This document shows positions 35,085 through 44,622 of a DNA stretch of 64,000 bases, one piece after another. Under the pieces are notes generated by a model. That model searched no databases. It worked only from the letters and a program-made list of their open reading frames with translations, and had not been told where the DNA came from. The stretch spans positions 78,626-142,625 of the forward strand of contig SVDU01000015.1 in assembly GCA_015057705.1 (NCBI GenBank), given 5' to 3'. The position numbers and the translations under genes are program-made. This DNA is from Paenibacillaceae bacterium (GTDB lineage Bacteria > Bacillota > Clostridia > Lachnospirales > Lachnospiraceae). Each line of letters begins with the position of its first letter. The first letter of the stretch is position 1.

Positions 35085-36815
35085 GTGTTTAGAAATCTAA
35101 AGATAAGAGCGAAGGTTTTTGCTGCTTTTGGTTTGATTATTGTATTTGGCATACTTGCCTTTTCCGGCCTTTTAATGGGTATGAAAAAGATTGCAGGCAA
35201 TGCCCAGGATTTATATGACAAGCCATATTCGGCAGCCCAGAACACATGGGAGATCCGCCGGGGACTGTTAGACAGTCAGATGGCTCTTTACCGCCTTACC
35301 AGCGTAAAAAAGACTGAACTTAATTCAGCAACTGAGGAAGCCAGGACTGTTATGGATCAGGATAGTAAGGAGATTGAACAAGCAGTAGCAGAACTGGGGC
35401 AGAAGTTAAGAACTCAGGAAGAAAAGGACATACTGGCTAAGATACAGGCTGGTATTGGAGAGACATCAGAGATCAGAGAGAGTGTGTTAAGTCTGACTTC
35501 GGGCGGCAAGCTTGACGAGGCAAGAAGTCTTGTAAAAAGTGCTTACGAACCAAAGTTTGAAGAGGTCAGGTCTCAGGCTGTGAATCTGGGTGATCTTGTG
35601 GCAAAGGATGCCCAGGGGTTTGTGGGAGCAGCAAACAGATCCAGTAACCTGTATCTCATGGCAGGTATCATGGCTATGGTATTAACCATTGTATTATGCG
35701 GGGTGACGGGGTACTTTTTCTCAAAATCTATTTTAAAACCACTGAAGGAACTGGATCTGGCGGCAAAGGAGATGGCAAACGGTGATTTAAAGGCTGTCCG
35801 TTATATTACATACCAGTCCCGTGATGAGCTGGGTGGTCTGGCAGAAAACCTCCGCCTTACCATGAAGACTCTGGATGCTTATATCTCAGAAATATCATCC
35901 ATTCTTTTACGGCTGTCCAAGGGAGACTTAACGGTGCCGCGAGATCAGATCACTGATTTTGTAGGTGATTTTTCAGAAATTAAAAGCTCCTTTGTTACCA
36001 TATTAAAGAGCTTTAACAGTACACTGGGAGATATTCACGAAGCCAGTGCCCAGGTTGATGTCAGTTCTGATCAGGTTTCTGATGCGGCTCAGCTGCTGTC
36101 ACAGGGATCCACAGAACAGGCAACTGCGTTAGAGGATCTGACAGGGGCGATTTCTCATATTTCAGAGCAGATCAGAGACAACGCAGAACATGCAAAGAAA
36201 GCCAATTCTCTTACGGAACAGGCACAGACAGAAGTGGAAGAAAGTAATCATCACATGGTATCCATGAATGATGCCATGAGGGAGATCAGCCAGTCATCCC
36301 AGGAGATCGGAAAGATAATGAAAGCAATTGAGGACATTGCATTTCAGACTAATATTCTTGCATTAAATGCAGCCGTGGAAGCTGCAAGAGCAGGTGAAGC
36401 AGGAAAAGGATTTGCAGTGGTAGCAGATGAAGTAAGAAATTTAGCAAGCAAGAGTGCGGAAGCCAGCAAGAATACGGCTGTTTTAATTGAAAACTCGGTT
36501 AGTACAGTGGAAAAGGGAATGGGTATTGCGGAGCAGACTTCCCGCTCACTGAATGTGGTGAGAGATACCATGGATCAGGTAGTGGATACGGTTAACCGCA
36601 TCACCCTGGCATCGGAAAAACAGGCAGAGTCGGTTGAGAATGTATCCGGCAGGGTTAATCAGATTGCCGCAGTGGTACAGACCAATTCTGCTACCGCAGA
36701 GGAGAGTGCAGCTGCCAGCGAGGAGATGTCCAGTCAGGCTGCATACCTAGAGCAGCTTGTGGAGCGGTTCCACCTGTACTGCGACAGAAAAGAAACGGAA
36801 AACGAATCGTGTTAA
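35085..36815 (+). CDS. Methyl-accepting chemotaxis protein
   Basis: 576 aa, GTG start after GGAGG. Two membrane helices (about 10-32 and 188-212) enclose a ~155-residue periplasm-side four-helix-bundle sensor (4HB_MCP type). A HAMP domain follows (~213-265), then a cytoplasmic signalling coiled coil whose tip is [42 protein letters not shown]. Transmits ligand signals to CheA/CheW; ligand unknown. No other chemotaxis gene is adjacent. Confidence 0.95.
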   Translation: MFRNLKIRAKVFAAFGLIIVFGILAFSGLLMGMKKIAGNAQDLYDKPYSAAQNTWEIRRGLLDSQMALYRLTSVKKTELNSATEEARTVMDQDSKEIEQAVAELGQKLRTQEEKDILAKIQAGIGETSEIRESVLSLTSGGKLDEARSLVKSAYEPKFEEVRSQAVNLGDLVAKDAQGFVGAANRSSNLYLMAGIMAMVLTIVLCGVTGYFFSKSILKPLKELDLAAKEMANGDLKAVRYITYQSRDELGGLAENLRLTMKTLDAYISEISSILLRLSKGDLTVPRDQITDFVGDFSEIKSSFVTILKSFNSTLGDIHEASAQVDVSSDQVSDAAQLLSQGSTEQATALEDLTGAISHISEQIRDNAEHAKKANSLTEQAQTEVEESNHHMVSMNDAMREISQSSQEIGKIMKAIEDIAFQTNILALNAAVEAARAGEAGKGFAVVADEVRNLASKSAEASKNTAVLIENSVSTVEKGMGIAEQTSRSLNVVRDTMDQVVDTVNRITLASEKQAESVENVSGRVNQIAAVVQTNSATAEESAAASEEMSSQAAYLEQLVERFHLYCDRKETENESC

Positions 36816-36821
36816 TAAAAT

Positions 36822-36859
36822 GGACCCTGGATGGTGAAATACCTTCCAGGGTCCGTTTT
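36822..36859. terminator. Bidirectional terminator between MCP and ZIP genes
   Basis: ggaccctgg ... ccagggtcc with T runs on both sides; serves the two convergent genes. Confidence 0.9.
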
Positions 36860-37665
36860 TAGCCTAAAGAAACGTCCAGAATCATCATAACAAGAAATCC
36901 AGCCATAACGCCCAACGTTCCTACATTAGAATGCTCGCCTAAGTGAGCCTCCGGAATCAGCTCTTCTACTACAACATACATCATGGCACCTGCAGCAAAA
37001 GACAAAAGCCAGGGCATTAGTGGTGCAATGCTTCCAGCAATAATAACGGTAAGAATTCCAAAAACAGGTTCCACGATTCCGGATAAACTTCCTTTTATAA
37101 ATGCCTTTTTTGCAGACAGCCCTTCCTGTCTCAGGGGAAGGGAGATTGCAGCACCTTCCGGAAAGTTCTGAATACCAATTCCTAAGGCGAGAGCCATGGC
37201 TGAGGTATAAAGCGCAGGATCGCCTCCGTGCTGCGCTGCAAGAGCAAAGGCCAGACCGACTGCCATACCTTCCGGGATGTTATGAAGGGTTACAGCCATA
37301 ACTAGCAGTGTGGTACGTTTCCAGGAAGAGGAAACGCCTTCCGCTTTATTCACTCCGGGATTGCTCATATCTGGATGAAGATGAGGCAGATAGGAATCCA
37401 GTACAATTAAAAACAGTACGCCCAGTAAAAATCCACCGGCAGCAGGAATCCAGCCGATGCCGCCCTTTGCTTCCGCCTCTTCTATGGCAGGAATGAGCAG
37501 AGACCAGACAGATGCTGCAATCATAACGCCTGCCGCAAATCCAAGAAAGATTCTCTGAATTGATTGGTTTACTTCCTTACGGAAGAAAAATACAACCGAA
37601 GCTCCCAGTGTTGTCATTAGAAATGTAAAGCCGGTTCCTCCGGCAGCCCATAATATTGGTGTCAT
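36859..37665 (-). CDS. ZIP-family metal transporter (ZupT/GufA-like)
   Basis: 268 aa, eight predicted helices. Metal-binding helices show HNIPEGMAVGLAFA and GIQNFPEGAAISLPLR (the H-N-x-P-E-G and N-x-P-E-G motifs of ZIPs) plus EELIPEAHLGEH in the C-terminal part. Imports Zn2+, Fe2+ or Mn2+. Expression seems metal-controlled: a perfect-arm palindrome lies between its promoter and ribosome binding site. Confidence 0.92.
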   Translation of the reverse strand: MTPILWAAGGTGFTFLMTTLGASVVFFFRKEVNQSIQRIFLGFAAGVMIAASVWSLLIPAIEEAEAKGGIGWIPAAGGFLLGVLFLIVLDSYLPHLHPDMSNPGVNKAEGVSSSWKRTTLLVMAVTLHNIPEGMAVGLAFALAAQHGGDPALYTSAMALALGIGIQNFPEGAAISLPLRQEGLSAKKAFIKGSLSGIVEPVFGILTVIIAGSIAPLMPWLLSFAAGAMMYVVVEELIPEAHLGEHSNVGTLGVMAGFLVMMILDVSLG

Positions 37666-37691
37666 AAAATTCCTCCTTTCTATCAGAAAAA

Positions 37692-37707
37692 GTTAGCAAA
37701 TGCTAAC
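37692..37707. promoter_or_regulatory. Palindromic operator of the ZIP gene
   Basis: GTTAGCA-aa-TGCTAAC, placed between the -10 box and the ribosome binding site, so a repressor bound here would block transcription. Half-sites resemble binding sites of DtxR/MntR-family metalloregulators; the regulator is not in the window. Confidence 0.7.
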
Positions 37708-37724
37708 CTGCATTTCTTACATTT

Positions 37725-37753
37725 ACTATACCATAACCCATTAAATGTGGCAA
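37725..37753 (-). promoter_or_regulatory. Promoter of the ZIP gene
   Basis: Minus strand: TTGCCA (37748-37753), 17-bp spacer, TATAGT (37725-37730) with an upstream TG (extended -10). Confidence 0.75.
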
Positions 37754-37831
37754 TGAAATAAATTCCCTTTCCATTTACGACAAAATTGTGTTAAAATAGA
37801 CCTGATTTTACATACGAAAGGAAATTGATTG

Positions 37832-39364
37832 ATGAACATAGATAAAGACTGGAACAGACGTTTTGCAGGGCCGGTTTTACTGGCCGCAGTGACTGCAGCC
37901 TGCCTGTCTGCATGCAATAGTGAGAGCGGAATTAATAAGAAAACAGAGGCTGCCACACCTTCCGTGGCTACCGTCTCTGAAGCAAAGAAAGAGCAGCCCA
38001 TTCAAATTCTGACACCGGGAGGATTATTGCTTCCAGATATTGATAACGTTCCGGTGCTGGAAGATAATCCTATACCAGAGTTTTTGAGAAACGGTGTGGA
38101 GCATCCGGTGGTGGCCAGCCTTCAGGAACGTTTGATGAATCTTGGATTTATGGATAACGATGAACCTACGAAATATTTCGGAAACGTGACAGAGGCAGCA
38201 ATAAAGACTTACCAAAGACAAAACGGACTGGTTCAGGATGGGATTGTGGGACCGGAAACCTTAAATTCAATTATGTCACCGTCAGCAAAATATTATGCGG
38301 TTGCCAAGGGGGTTCAGGGTGATGATATCACCAGGATTCAGAACCGTCTTTATGAACTGGGGTATCTTGCTAATGCAGGTCAGGTATCTGGGACCTTTGG
38401 TGATGAGACAGAGGTGGCAGTTCAGAAACTTCAGGAGGTCAACGGTCTTAATGTAGATGGTAAGGTTGGACGCCAGACGATCAACCTGCTTTACAGTGAA
38501 GAGATCCGTCCCAATTATCTGACCTATGGAGAAAAGAGTGACGTAGTGCTTGCCTGCCAGCAGCGCTTAAAGGCACTTGGATATTTGATGACGGAACCAG
38601 ATGGCGCCTATGGAAATGATACAGTAACTGCTGTGAAGCAGTTCCAGTCACGCAATGACCTTGTTGTAGATGGTTATCTGGGACCCTCAACCAGAGTAGC
38701 GTTAAACAGCTCAGAGGCACAGCCCAATGGTATGGGACTTGGAGAACAGGGAGATTCTGTAACCAAAATTCAACAGCTCTTAAATAAATATGGATATCTG
38801 GCAAAAGGCAACATAACCGGCTATTACGGGGAAGCAACAGAAAAAGCCGTTAAAGAATTCCAAAGCAGAAACGGTCTTTCTTCCGATGGTGCTGTAGGTC
38901 AGATGACCTTAAGCAAATTAGCCGGAAGCGGCGTAAAGTCTGCCGGTAGTTCCGGCGGATCAGGAAGTAATACTGGAAAGGGAGGAACTGTTAAGGGCGG
39001 TTCTGGCGTCAGCGGACTTCTTTCCATTGCAAGATCCAAGCTGGGCAGCCCTTATGTGTGGGGCGCAAAAGGATCAGGCTCTTTTGACTGTTCCGGTTTT
39101 ATATACTGGTCATTAAATCAGGCGGGTGTCCGTCAGAGTTATATTACCTCTTCCGGTTGGAGGAGTGTTGGAAAATATACGAAGATATCAAGCTTTGGCA
39201 GTCTGCAGGCAGGAGATATTATCGTTGTTAGCGGTCATGTGGGAATTGTGGCCGGCGGCGGTAAGGTAATTGATGCTTCTTCCAGTAACGGACGTGTGGT
39301 AGAACGGTCTTTAAGCTCCTGGTGGAGCAACAACTTTATCTGTGGCTGGCGTATATTTGGATAG
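37832..39364 (+). CDS. Lipoprotein with peptidoglycan-binding repeats and NlpC/P60 endopeptidase
   Basis: 510 aa from ATG at 37832 (AAAGGA upstream). N-terminal signal with lipobox LSAC, Cys28 the likely lipid anchor. Four PG_binding_1 repeats (~85-355), each with the ...A-x-x-x-FQ-x-x-N-GL-x-x-DG-x-x-G pattern, then a Ser/Gly linker and a C-terminal NlpC/P60 domain: catalytic Cys in FDCSGFIYWSL, His in VSGHVGIVAG. A cell-wall hydrolase that cuts peptide stems, tethered to the membrane or wall. Divergent from the ZIP gene. Confidence 0.92.
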   Translation: MNIDKDWNRRFAGPVLLAAVTAACLSACNSESGINKKTEAATPSVATVSEAKKEQPIQILTPGGLLLPDIDNVPVLEDNPIPEFLRNGVEHPVVASLQERLMNLGFMDNDEPTKYFGNVTEAAIKTYQRQNGLVQDGIVGPETLNSIMSPSAKYYAVAKGVQGDDITRIQNRLYELGYLANAGQVSGTFGDETEVAVQKLQEVNGLNVDGKVGRQTINLLYSEEIRPNYLTYGEKSDVVLACQQRLKALGYLMTEPDGAYGNDTVTAVKQFQSRNDLVVDGYLGPSTRVALNSSEAQPNGMGLGEQGDSVTKIQQLLNKYGYLAKGNITGYYGEATEKAVKEFQSRNGLSSDGAVGQMTLSKLAGSGVKSAGSSGGSGSNTGKGGTVKGGSGVSGLLSIARSKLGSPYVWGAKGSGSFDCSGFIYWSLNQAGVRQSYITSSGWRSVGKYTKISSFGSLQAGDIIVVSGHVGIVAGGGKVIDASSSNGRVVERSLSSWWSNNFICGWRIFG

Positions 39365-39379
39365 GAACGGTTCAGAATA

Positions 39380-40741
39380 ATGGGTATGAAAAAACAGAGA
39401 AAAGAAATTAATATGATTACGGATCATCCGGGAAGGTCGCTTCTCCTTTTTGCACTTCCCATGATCCTTGGTAATTTATTTCAACAGTTTTATAATATTA
39501 TTGATTCTGTTGTGGTAGGACGTTTTGTTGGGGAAGAAGCTCTTGCTTCCGTGGGGGCATCTTTCTCTATTACCAATGTATTTATTGCCATAGCGGTAGG
39601 CGGAGGAATTGGAAGTTCCGTCGTGGTATCACAGTTTCTTGGTGCAAAGCAGACAGGGAATATGAAGACAGCCATTTCCACAACGCTGATTAATTTCCTG
39701 ACGATTGGTGTGATTTTAGGTGGACTTGGTCTGGTTTTTAATGACCGGATTCTAATTCTTATGAATACACCCTCCAATGTTTTTGAGCAGGCAGCGGTAT
39801 ATTTAAGTATCTATTTTATTGGTCTGCCATTTCTGTTTATGTATAACGTGCAGGCAGCGGTGTTTCAGTCTCTGGGAGACTCTAAAACACCGCTTTATCT
39901 TCTGCTTTTTTCTTCGCTGTTAAATATTGTGCTGGACCTGGTGTTTGTAACACAGCTCCATAAAGGAGTATCAGGTGTAGCAGCAGCCACTTTAATTGCA
40001 CAGGGGTTGTCAGCTGTTCTCTCATTTTCCGTTCTGATCAGGCGGCTTAAAACTTATGAAACCACAGAATTATTCCAAATCTATGACTGGAGAATGACAG
40101 TCCACATGATGCGGGTAGCCATCCCTTCCACGCTTCAGCAGTCCATTGTACACATTGGGATGCTATTGGTTCAGTCAGTTGTCAATGGGTTTGGATCTGC
40201 GGTTATGGCAGGATTTGCAGCAGGAACCAGGATTGAGTCCATCTGCATCGTACCAATGCTGGCTCTTGGAAATGCCATGTCTACGTATACTGCTCAGAAT
40301 ATGGGAGCTAAAAAAACAGAGCGTATTAAGAAAGGTTATAGTGTGTGTTGTCTGATGGCAGCAGCATTCGCTGTGATTATCTGCATCTTAATGCAGGGCT
40401 TTGGAGAGATATTTATAAGAAGTTTTCTAAATGAAAGCAGTGCCAGTGAAGCGTTTGCAACTGGAATCAGCTATGTTCATTTCATATCTTTCTTTTATAT
40501 CTTTATCGGGTTAAAAGCAATAACAGACGGGCTTTTAAGAGGTGCAGGAGATGTGGTGGTGTTTACGGCTGCCAATCTGGTGAATCTGGCTATCCGTGTA
40601 TCGGGAGCGGCTTTGCTTGCGCCTGTAATCGGGGTCCAGGCCGTATGGTTTGCAGTACCCATCGGCTGGACCGCTAATTACATCATATCACTGATCCGCT
40701 ATCTCACCGGGAAGTGGGAGCGAATTCACCTTATTTCTTAA
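39380..40741 (+). CDS. MATE-family multidrug/Na+ exporter
   Basis: 453 aa, 12 predicted helices with the MATE pattern: N-terminal GNLFQQFYNIIDSVVVGRFVGEEALASVGAS, and the corresponding loop in the second half (ALGNAMSTYTAQNMGAKKTERIKKG). Exports organic cations or drugs using Na+ or H+. It begins 15 nt after the NlpC/P60 gene, so may share its transcript. Its end overlaps the convergent histidine kinase gene by 11 bp. Confidence 0.92.
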   Translation: MGMKKQRKEINMITDHPGRSLLLFALPMILGNLFQQFYNIIDSVVVGRFVGEEALASVGASFSITNVFIAIAVGGGIGSSVVVSQFLGAKQTGNMKTAISTTLINFLTIGVILGGLGLVFNDRILILMNTPSNVFEQAAVYLSIYFIGLPFLFMYNVQAAVFQSLGDSKTPLYLLLFSSLLNIVLDLVFVTQLHKGVSGVAAATLIAQGLSAVLSFSVLIRRLKTYETTELFQIYDWRMTVHMMRVAIPSTLQQSIVHIGMLLVQSVVNGFGSAVMAGFAAGTRIESICIVPMLALGNAMSTYTAQNMGAKKTERIKKGYSVCCLMAAAFAVIICILMQGFGEIFIRSFLNESSASEAFATGISYVHFISFFYIFIGLKAITDGLLRGAGDVVVFTAANLVNLAIRVSGAALLAPVIGVQAVWFAVPIGWTANYIISLIRYLTGKWERIHLIS

Positions 40742-43001
40742 GGGGAAATGCAACAGTTGCTTTAAACAAATCTCCATCAATATAAAGCTGGAACTGCCCT
40801 CCCTGAAGCTCTGTCAGGCTCTTCGCAATGGAGATTCCAAGACCGCTTCCTTCGGTAGTTCTTGCAACATCACCGCGGACGAACCGCTCCGTCAGTTCGT
40901 CCGCCCGGATGTTTAACGGATTCTCAGAAATATTTTTAATGGTAAATAAGATCTTATCTTCTTCTTTCGTAATGTCTACATAAACACGGCTGTGTTCCAT
41001 CGCATATTTGAATGCATTGTTGTAAAGGTTTTCAAGGACTCTCCATAGGTACCTTCCGTCTGCCTCAATCAACATGGTATCATCTGGAAGCGTAGACACC
41101 AGCTCTAAATGCCTCAGTGCAAACTTTTCTTCAAATTCTCCGTTTGTCTGGTAGATCAGTTCAACGAAATCAATGCTTGTCATATCCAGTTTTAAATTAC
41201 CGGAACTTGCTTTGGAAGCCTCCACCAGATCTTCCGTCAATGTCTTCAGTCGCTGGGATTTCTGTTCCAGAACCTCAAGGTAACCCTGAATTCGTGGGTC
41301 CTGTATTTTCTCCCTTTTAATTAAATCCACATAATTGATAATCGACGTAAGAGGTGTTTTTATGTCGTGGGATACGTTGGTGATCAGATCAGCTTTCAGC
41401 CGCTCACTGCGAACCTTTTCCTGCAGGGCAGTTTCAAGTCCTGTGCTGATATGATTGATATTTTCTGCCAGCTCCCGTTCTTTTCCATAAAATAGTCTGG
41501 TATCAATCTTATATGTGGTATTTCCGTTGGAGATATTTAACAGGGCCTGGTTGATCTGATCCGTCTGCCAGGCATTTTTATACATCTGATGAAATACCCA
41601 AAGATCCAGGAGAAGAAACAGCACAGCTACTGCTCCCATAAGAATTCGGGATTCTAAGTCGTTATAGGTAAAGAGTAAAAATGAAAAAGCCATAATCATC
41701 ACAACATTAAAAATCAGAAACAGAGAATAGGTTATCATGATTCTGGTTGTAAAACGGTGATGCTTAAAATAGAGTAAAAGGGTTTTTACCCCTTTATTTA
41801 GCAGGCTGTTCTTCCATAAAACCCCGGACTTATACTGTTTTAAGAGGTTTAATAGTGCAGAAACTCCTGTCACATATAAGATGAGAACTTTTAAAACCAG
41901 CTCACCATAGTACCAAACCTCAGTAGAAAGGAACAGATGGATAATCTTAAAAAATATAAGCTGTGAAACCAACAGTGCAATGCCGCAAGCAGCCAGGTAT
42001 AAAATTAGACTGATCTCCCCAGGAAGCCGATCCATTCTCTTCATGAGAGGAGAAGGACTTTGTTCTTCCGGAGCACCGGTGAGTAGAACCAGCATGTAAA
42101 GTGTTGCGGCGCAACCTAAGATTCCCAGAGCAAGGCAGATCATACCAACGATGAAAAACAGACGTATCTGATCAAAGGATTCAGCAGCCTGAAAGTAGGC
42201 GTCTTTGTAAGGATAGGATGTATTAACAGCCACAGACATATGATAATTCCCATTGTTATAGGGATTAATCTTTTCAAGTTCAGGAGATACGTTCTTTGGA
42301 ACAGAAGTTAAGTTGGAATCTACATAGAGTGCCTCACCTGTAACGTATAAATATTTCCCCAGCGATTTAAACTCATCAACGGTTTTACCTGGGAAATTGG
42401 TATAGAGTTTATAATCCTTGTCTGTATTCTGATACTGGATTTCAAACTTTAAGTTCCCTGGATTCTGGATAAACCGGTAATAGAACCGGTAATAGTTCCC
42501 CAAATGAGAGAGAACCTCATAGGACAGCTGATCAATGGACTGAAAAGAGTCACCTGGTTCTGCGGCCTTAAAGTCAGGTTCATAAGCCCGGTAAACGACC
42601 TGATAATTTAGATCTTCACCTGTATTATTATTAGGGTGACCTCCACTTACTTTAAACTGTTCATTTAAATAATAACCCTTTGACTTGGCGTGGCGGATCA
42701 TCTCATCCAATGTGAAATCTTTCGTAGTTCCCGGCCCGTCAGCAACCCGTATGATAAATTTGGAGTAATCCAGCTTTCCGTTTGTTTCAAATACTTCTTT
42801 ATATTTTACATAGTTAAAAATATCATCAATATCAGATTTCAACTGACCTGCAAACTCGGGGGTATCTTCATAACTTTCGTTGGCAATCCATCCGATACCT
42901 TCTCCATAATGGGTGTTGTTGTACATGACAGAGACACCGATCACTACCAGAAGGGAAAACAGGAGATGGGCCAGAATCGCCTTTTCTTTTCTTTTTTTCA
43001 T
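40731..43001 (-). CDS. Sensor histidine kinase
   Basis: 756 aa. First membrane helix ~10-27, an extracytoplasmic sensor domain (~30-280), then about six helices (~285-475), a HAMP-like linker, H-box NVSHDIKTPLTSIINYVDLI (phospho-acceptor His ~545), N-box NLYNNAFKYA, and G-box GSGLGISIAKSLTELQGG. Eight nt after the response regulator; the two form a two-component pair. The large extracellular domain and multi-helix middle are typical of cell-envelope or nutrient sensors; ligand unknown. Confidence 0.92.
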   Translation of the reverse strand: MKKRKEKAILAHLLFSLLVVIGVSVMYNNTHYGEGIGWIANESYEDTPEFAGQLKSDIDDIFNYVKYKEVFETNGKLDYSKFIIRVADGPGTTKDFTLDEMIRHAKSKGYYLNEQFKVSGGHPNNNTGEDLNYQVVYRAYEPDFKAAEPGDSFQSIDQLSYEVLSHLGNYYRFYYRFIQNPGNLKFEIQYQNTDKDYKLYTNFPGKTVDEFKSLGKYLYVTGEALYVDSNLTSVPKNVSPELEKINPYNNGNYHMSVAVNTSYPYKDAYFQAAESFDQIRLFFIVGMICLALGILGCAATLYMLVLLTGAPEEQSPSPLMKRMDRLPGEISLILYLAACGIALLVSQLIFFKIIHLFLSTEVWYYGELVLKVLILYVTGVSALLNLLKQYKSGVLWKNSLLNKGVKTLLLYFKHHRFTTRIMITYSLFLIFNVVMIMAFSFLLFTYNDLESRILMGAVAVLFLLLDLWVFHQMYKNAWQTDQINQALLNISNGNTTYKIDTRLFYGKERELAENINHISTGLETALQEKVRSERLKADLITNVSHDIKTPLTSIINYVDLIKREKIQDPRIQGYLEVLEQKSQRLKTLTEDLVEASKASSGNLKLDMTSIDFVELIYQTNGEFEEKFALRHLELVSTLPDDTMLIEADGRYLWRVLENLYNNAFKYAMEHSRVYVDITKEEDKILFTIKNISENPLNIRADELTERFVRGDVARTTEGSGLGISIAKSLTELQGGQFQLYIDGDLFKATVAFPLKK

Positions 43002-43009
43002 AGTGGCTC

Positions 43010-43705
43010 CTATTGCTTTTCGATCTTATACCCAACGCCCCAGACTACCTTTAAGTACCGCGGTTCTCTGGGATTGATCTCGATTTTCTCCCGGATATGG
43101 CGGATATGAACAGCAACCGTGTTATCGGCGCCAATTGCCTCCTCATTCCAGATCTGTTCATAGATCTCATCAATGGAGAAGACCTTTCCTTCGTTTTTTA
43201 CAAGAAGTAAAAGGATGTTATATTCAATGGGAGTCAGCTTAATGATTTCATCGTCAACCGTAACTTCTTTATTATCATCATTAATAGCAAGTCCACCGCA
43301 TTTATAGATCTGTCCGGCAGGCTGCTGATTCATATTACCAAGCTGGGTATAGCGGCGCATCTGTGATTTGACTCTTGCCACAAGTTCCAGTGGGTTAAAT
43401 GGCTTGGTAATGTAGTCATCTGCCCCGATATTTAAGCCAAGAATCTTATCGGTGTCTTCTGATTTGGCTGAAAGAATGATGATAGGAATACTGCTTGTCT
43501 CCCGTACTTTTAAAGTAGTGCGGATACCGTCAAGACCTGGCATCATAACGTCCAGAATCATAAGATCCACTTCATTTTCCTCCAGCAGTTCCAGAGCTTC
43601 AAAGCCATCGTAGGCTTTTATTACATGGAAGCCTTCTCCGGTCAGATATATATCAATCGCTTCAACAATTTGCTTGTCATCGTCACATACTAAGATATTT
43701 TGCAT
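43010..43705 (-). CDS. OmpR/PhoB-family response regulator
   Basis: 231 aa from ATG at 43705 (GGAGGT upstream); a longer reading lacks support. Receiver domain with DDD and phospho-acceptor Asp in LMILDVMMPGLDG, Lys in ITKPFNP; C-terminal winged-helix (TPIEYNILLLLVKNEGKVFSIDEIYEQIW...TVAVHIRHIREKIE...VVWGVGYKIE). Transcribed before its kinase. Targets may include the adjacent envelope genes, but this is conjecture. Confidence 0.95.
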   Translation of the reverse strand: MQNILVCDDDKQIVEAIDIYLTGEGFHVIKAYDGFEALELLEENEVDLMILDVMMPGLDGIRTTLKVRETSSIPIIILSAKSEDTDKILGLNIGADDYITKPFNPLELVARVKSQMRRYTQLGNMNQQPAGQIYKCGGLAINDDNKEVTVDDEIIKLTPIEYNILLLLVKNEGKVFSIDEIYEQIWNEEAIGADNTVAVHIRHIREKIEINPREPRYLKVVWGVGYKIEKQ

Positions 43706-43854
43706 TTGATAACCTCCTTTTTTCAATATTATACAACGAAGGCAGTAAAAAAGCACATTACATTTTTATGAAGAGAAGGAAAATGAAGCAGTTTCTATCA
43801 TGTTTCCAACTGATTTTTCATATGCTTTACCAATTCAGGTAAAAGGGTGTTGCT

Positions 43855-44595
43855 ATGAACATATATGTAGTAAAGCCGGGTGACAGTGTAGATTCCATTG
43901 CCGCGTCCCAGAACGTTCCGGTAGAAGCATTGACATATGACAATCAGATTTATCCTCCATACCGCCTGGCAGTCGGTCAGGCACTTTATATCAGGGGTGA
44001 CAGTCCGCCCGAAGACAGGATTCCACTTTATGTGTTTGGCTATGCATATCCCTTCATTAATCCGGATAATCTGGATGAAACTCTTCCATTTCTCACTGAC
44101 CTTTACGTTTTTTCCTATGGATTTACGTTAGAGGGAGATTTAGTTCCGCCTCAGAGCCCGGATGACTGGATGATCGATCGTGCATTGGAAGCCGGAGTGC
44201 GCCCGGTTCTGACTTTAACGCCCTTTGGACCAGATGGCCGGTTTAATAATAATCTTGTAACAAACCTGGTACACAACCCACAGATTCAGCAGCGTCTGAT
44301 ATGGAATCTTGGTAAGATCATGCAGGAGAAACGGTTTGGCGGTCTGGATATTGACTTTGAGTACATTATGGCAGATGACCGTCAGGCTTATGCGGACTTT
44401 GTAAAACGGATCACGCAAATCATGAATCAGTTTGGCTATCAGGTGACGGTTGCACTTGCACCCAAGACTTCCGCTGATCAGAGCGGGCTTTTATATGAAG
44501 GGGTGGATTACAGGCTTCTTGGGGAAGCGGCAAACAGGGTTTTGCTTATGACTTATGAGTGGGGGTATACATATGAGCCGACAAGATATAGGTAA
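43855..44595 (+). pseudogene. LysM-GH18 spore-type glycosidase, interrupted by element 2
   Basis: 246 codons. LysM domain (residues 1-46, YVVKPGDSVDSIAASQNVPVEAL), then a glycoside hydrolase 18 domain like YaaH/SleL, with the catalytic block FGGLDIDFEYI (DxxDxE) intact. Homology stops after MTYEWGYTY; the last codons (EPTRYR) look foreign and a stop follows, so roughly the last 40% of the GH18 barrel is missing. The serine recombinase of element 2 lies immediately after, so the remaining 3' half should sit beyond the element's right end, outside the window. Such proteins hydrolyse spore cortex peptidoglycan during germination. Confidence 0.85.
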
Positions 44596-44622
44596 TTATA
44601 AATCCTTTAAAAACCCAGTGTT
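44560..44622. other. Probable attL of element 2
   Basis: Junction of the interrupted GH18 gene and the recombinase gene. Homology to GH18 ends within gggtatacatatg (about 44563-44576); serine-recombinase sites usually have a 2-bp core in such short homologies. The right junction is not in the window. Confidence 0.6.

Noticed and set aside
34901..35092. 63-aa frame after atpC
   Set aside because: Runs through the F-ATPase terminator and the MCP promoter; no ribosome binding site.
43855..44595. GH18 truncation as a sequencing frameshift
   Set aside because: Homology ends abruptly at the recombinase-proximal junction and prophage genes follow for 19 kb; an insertion explains it better.
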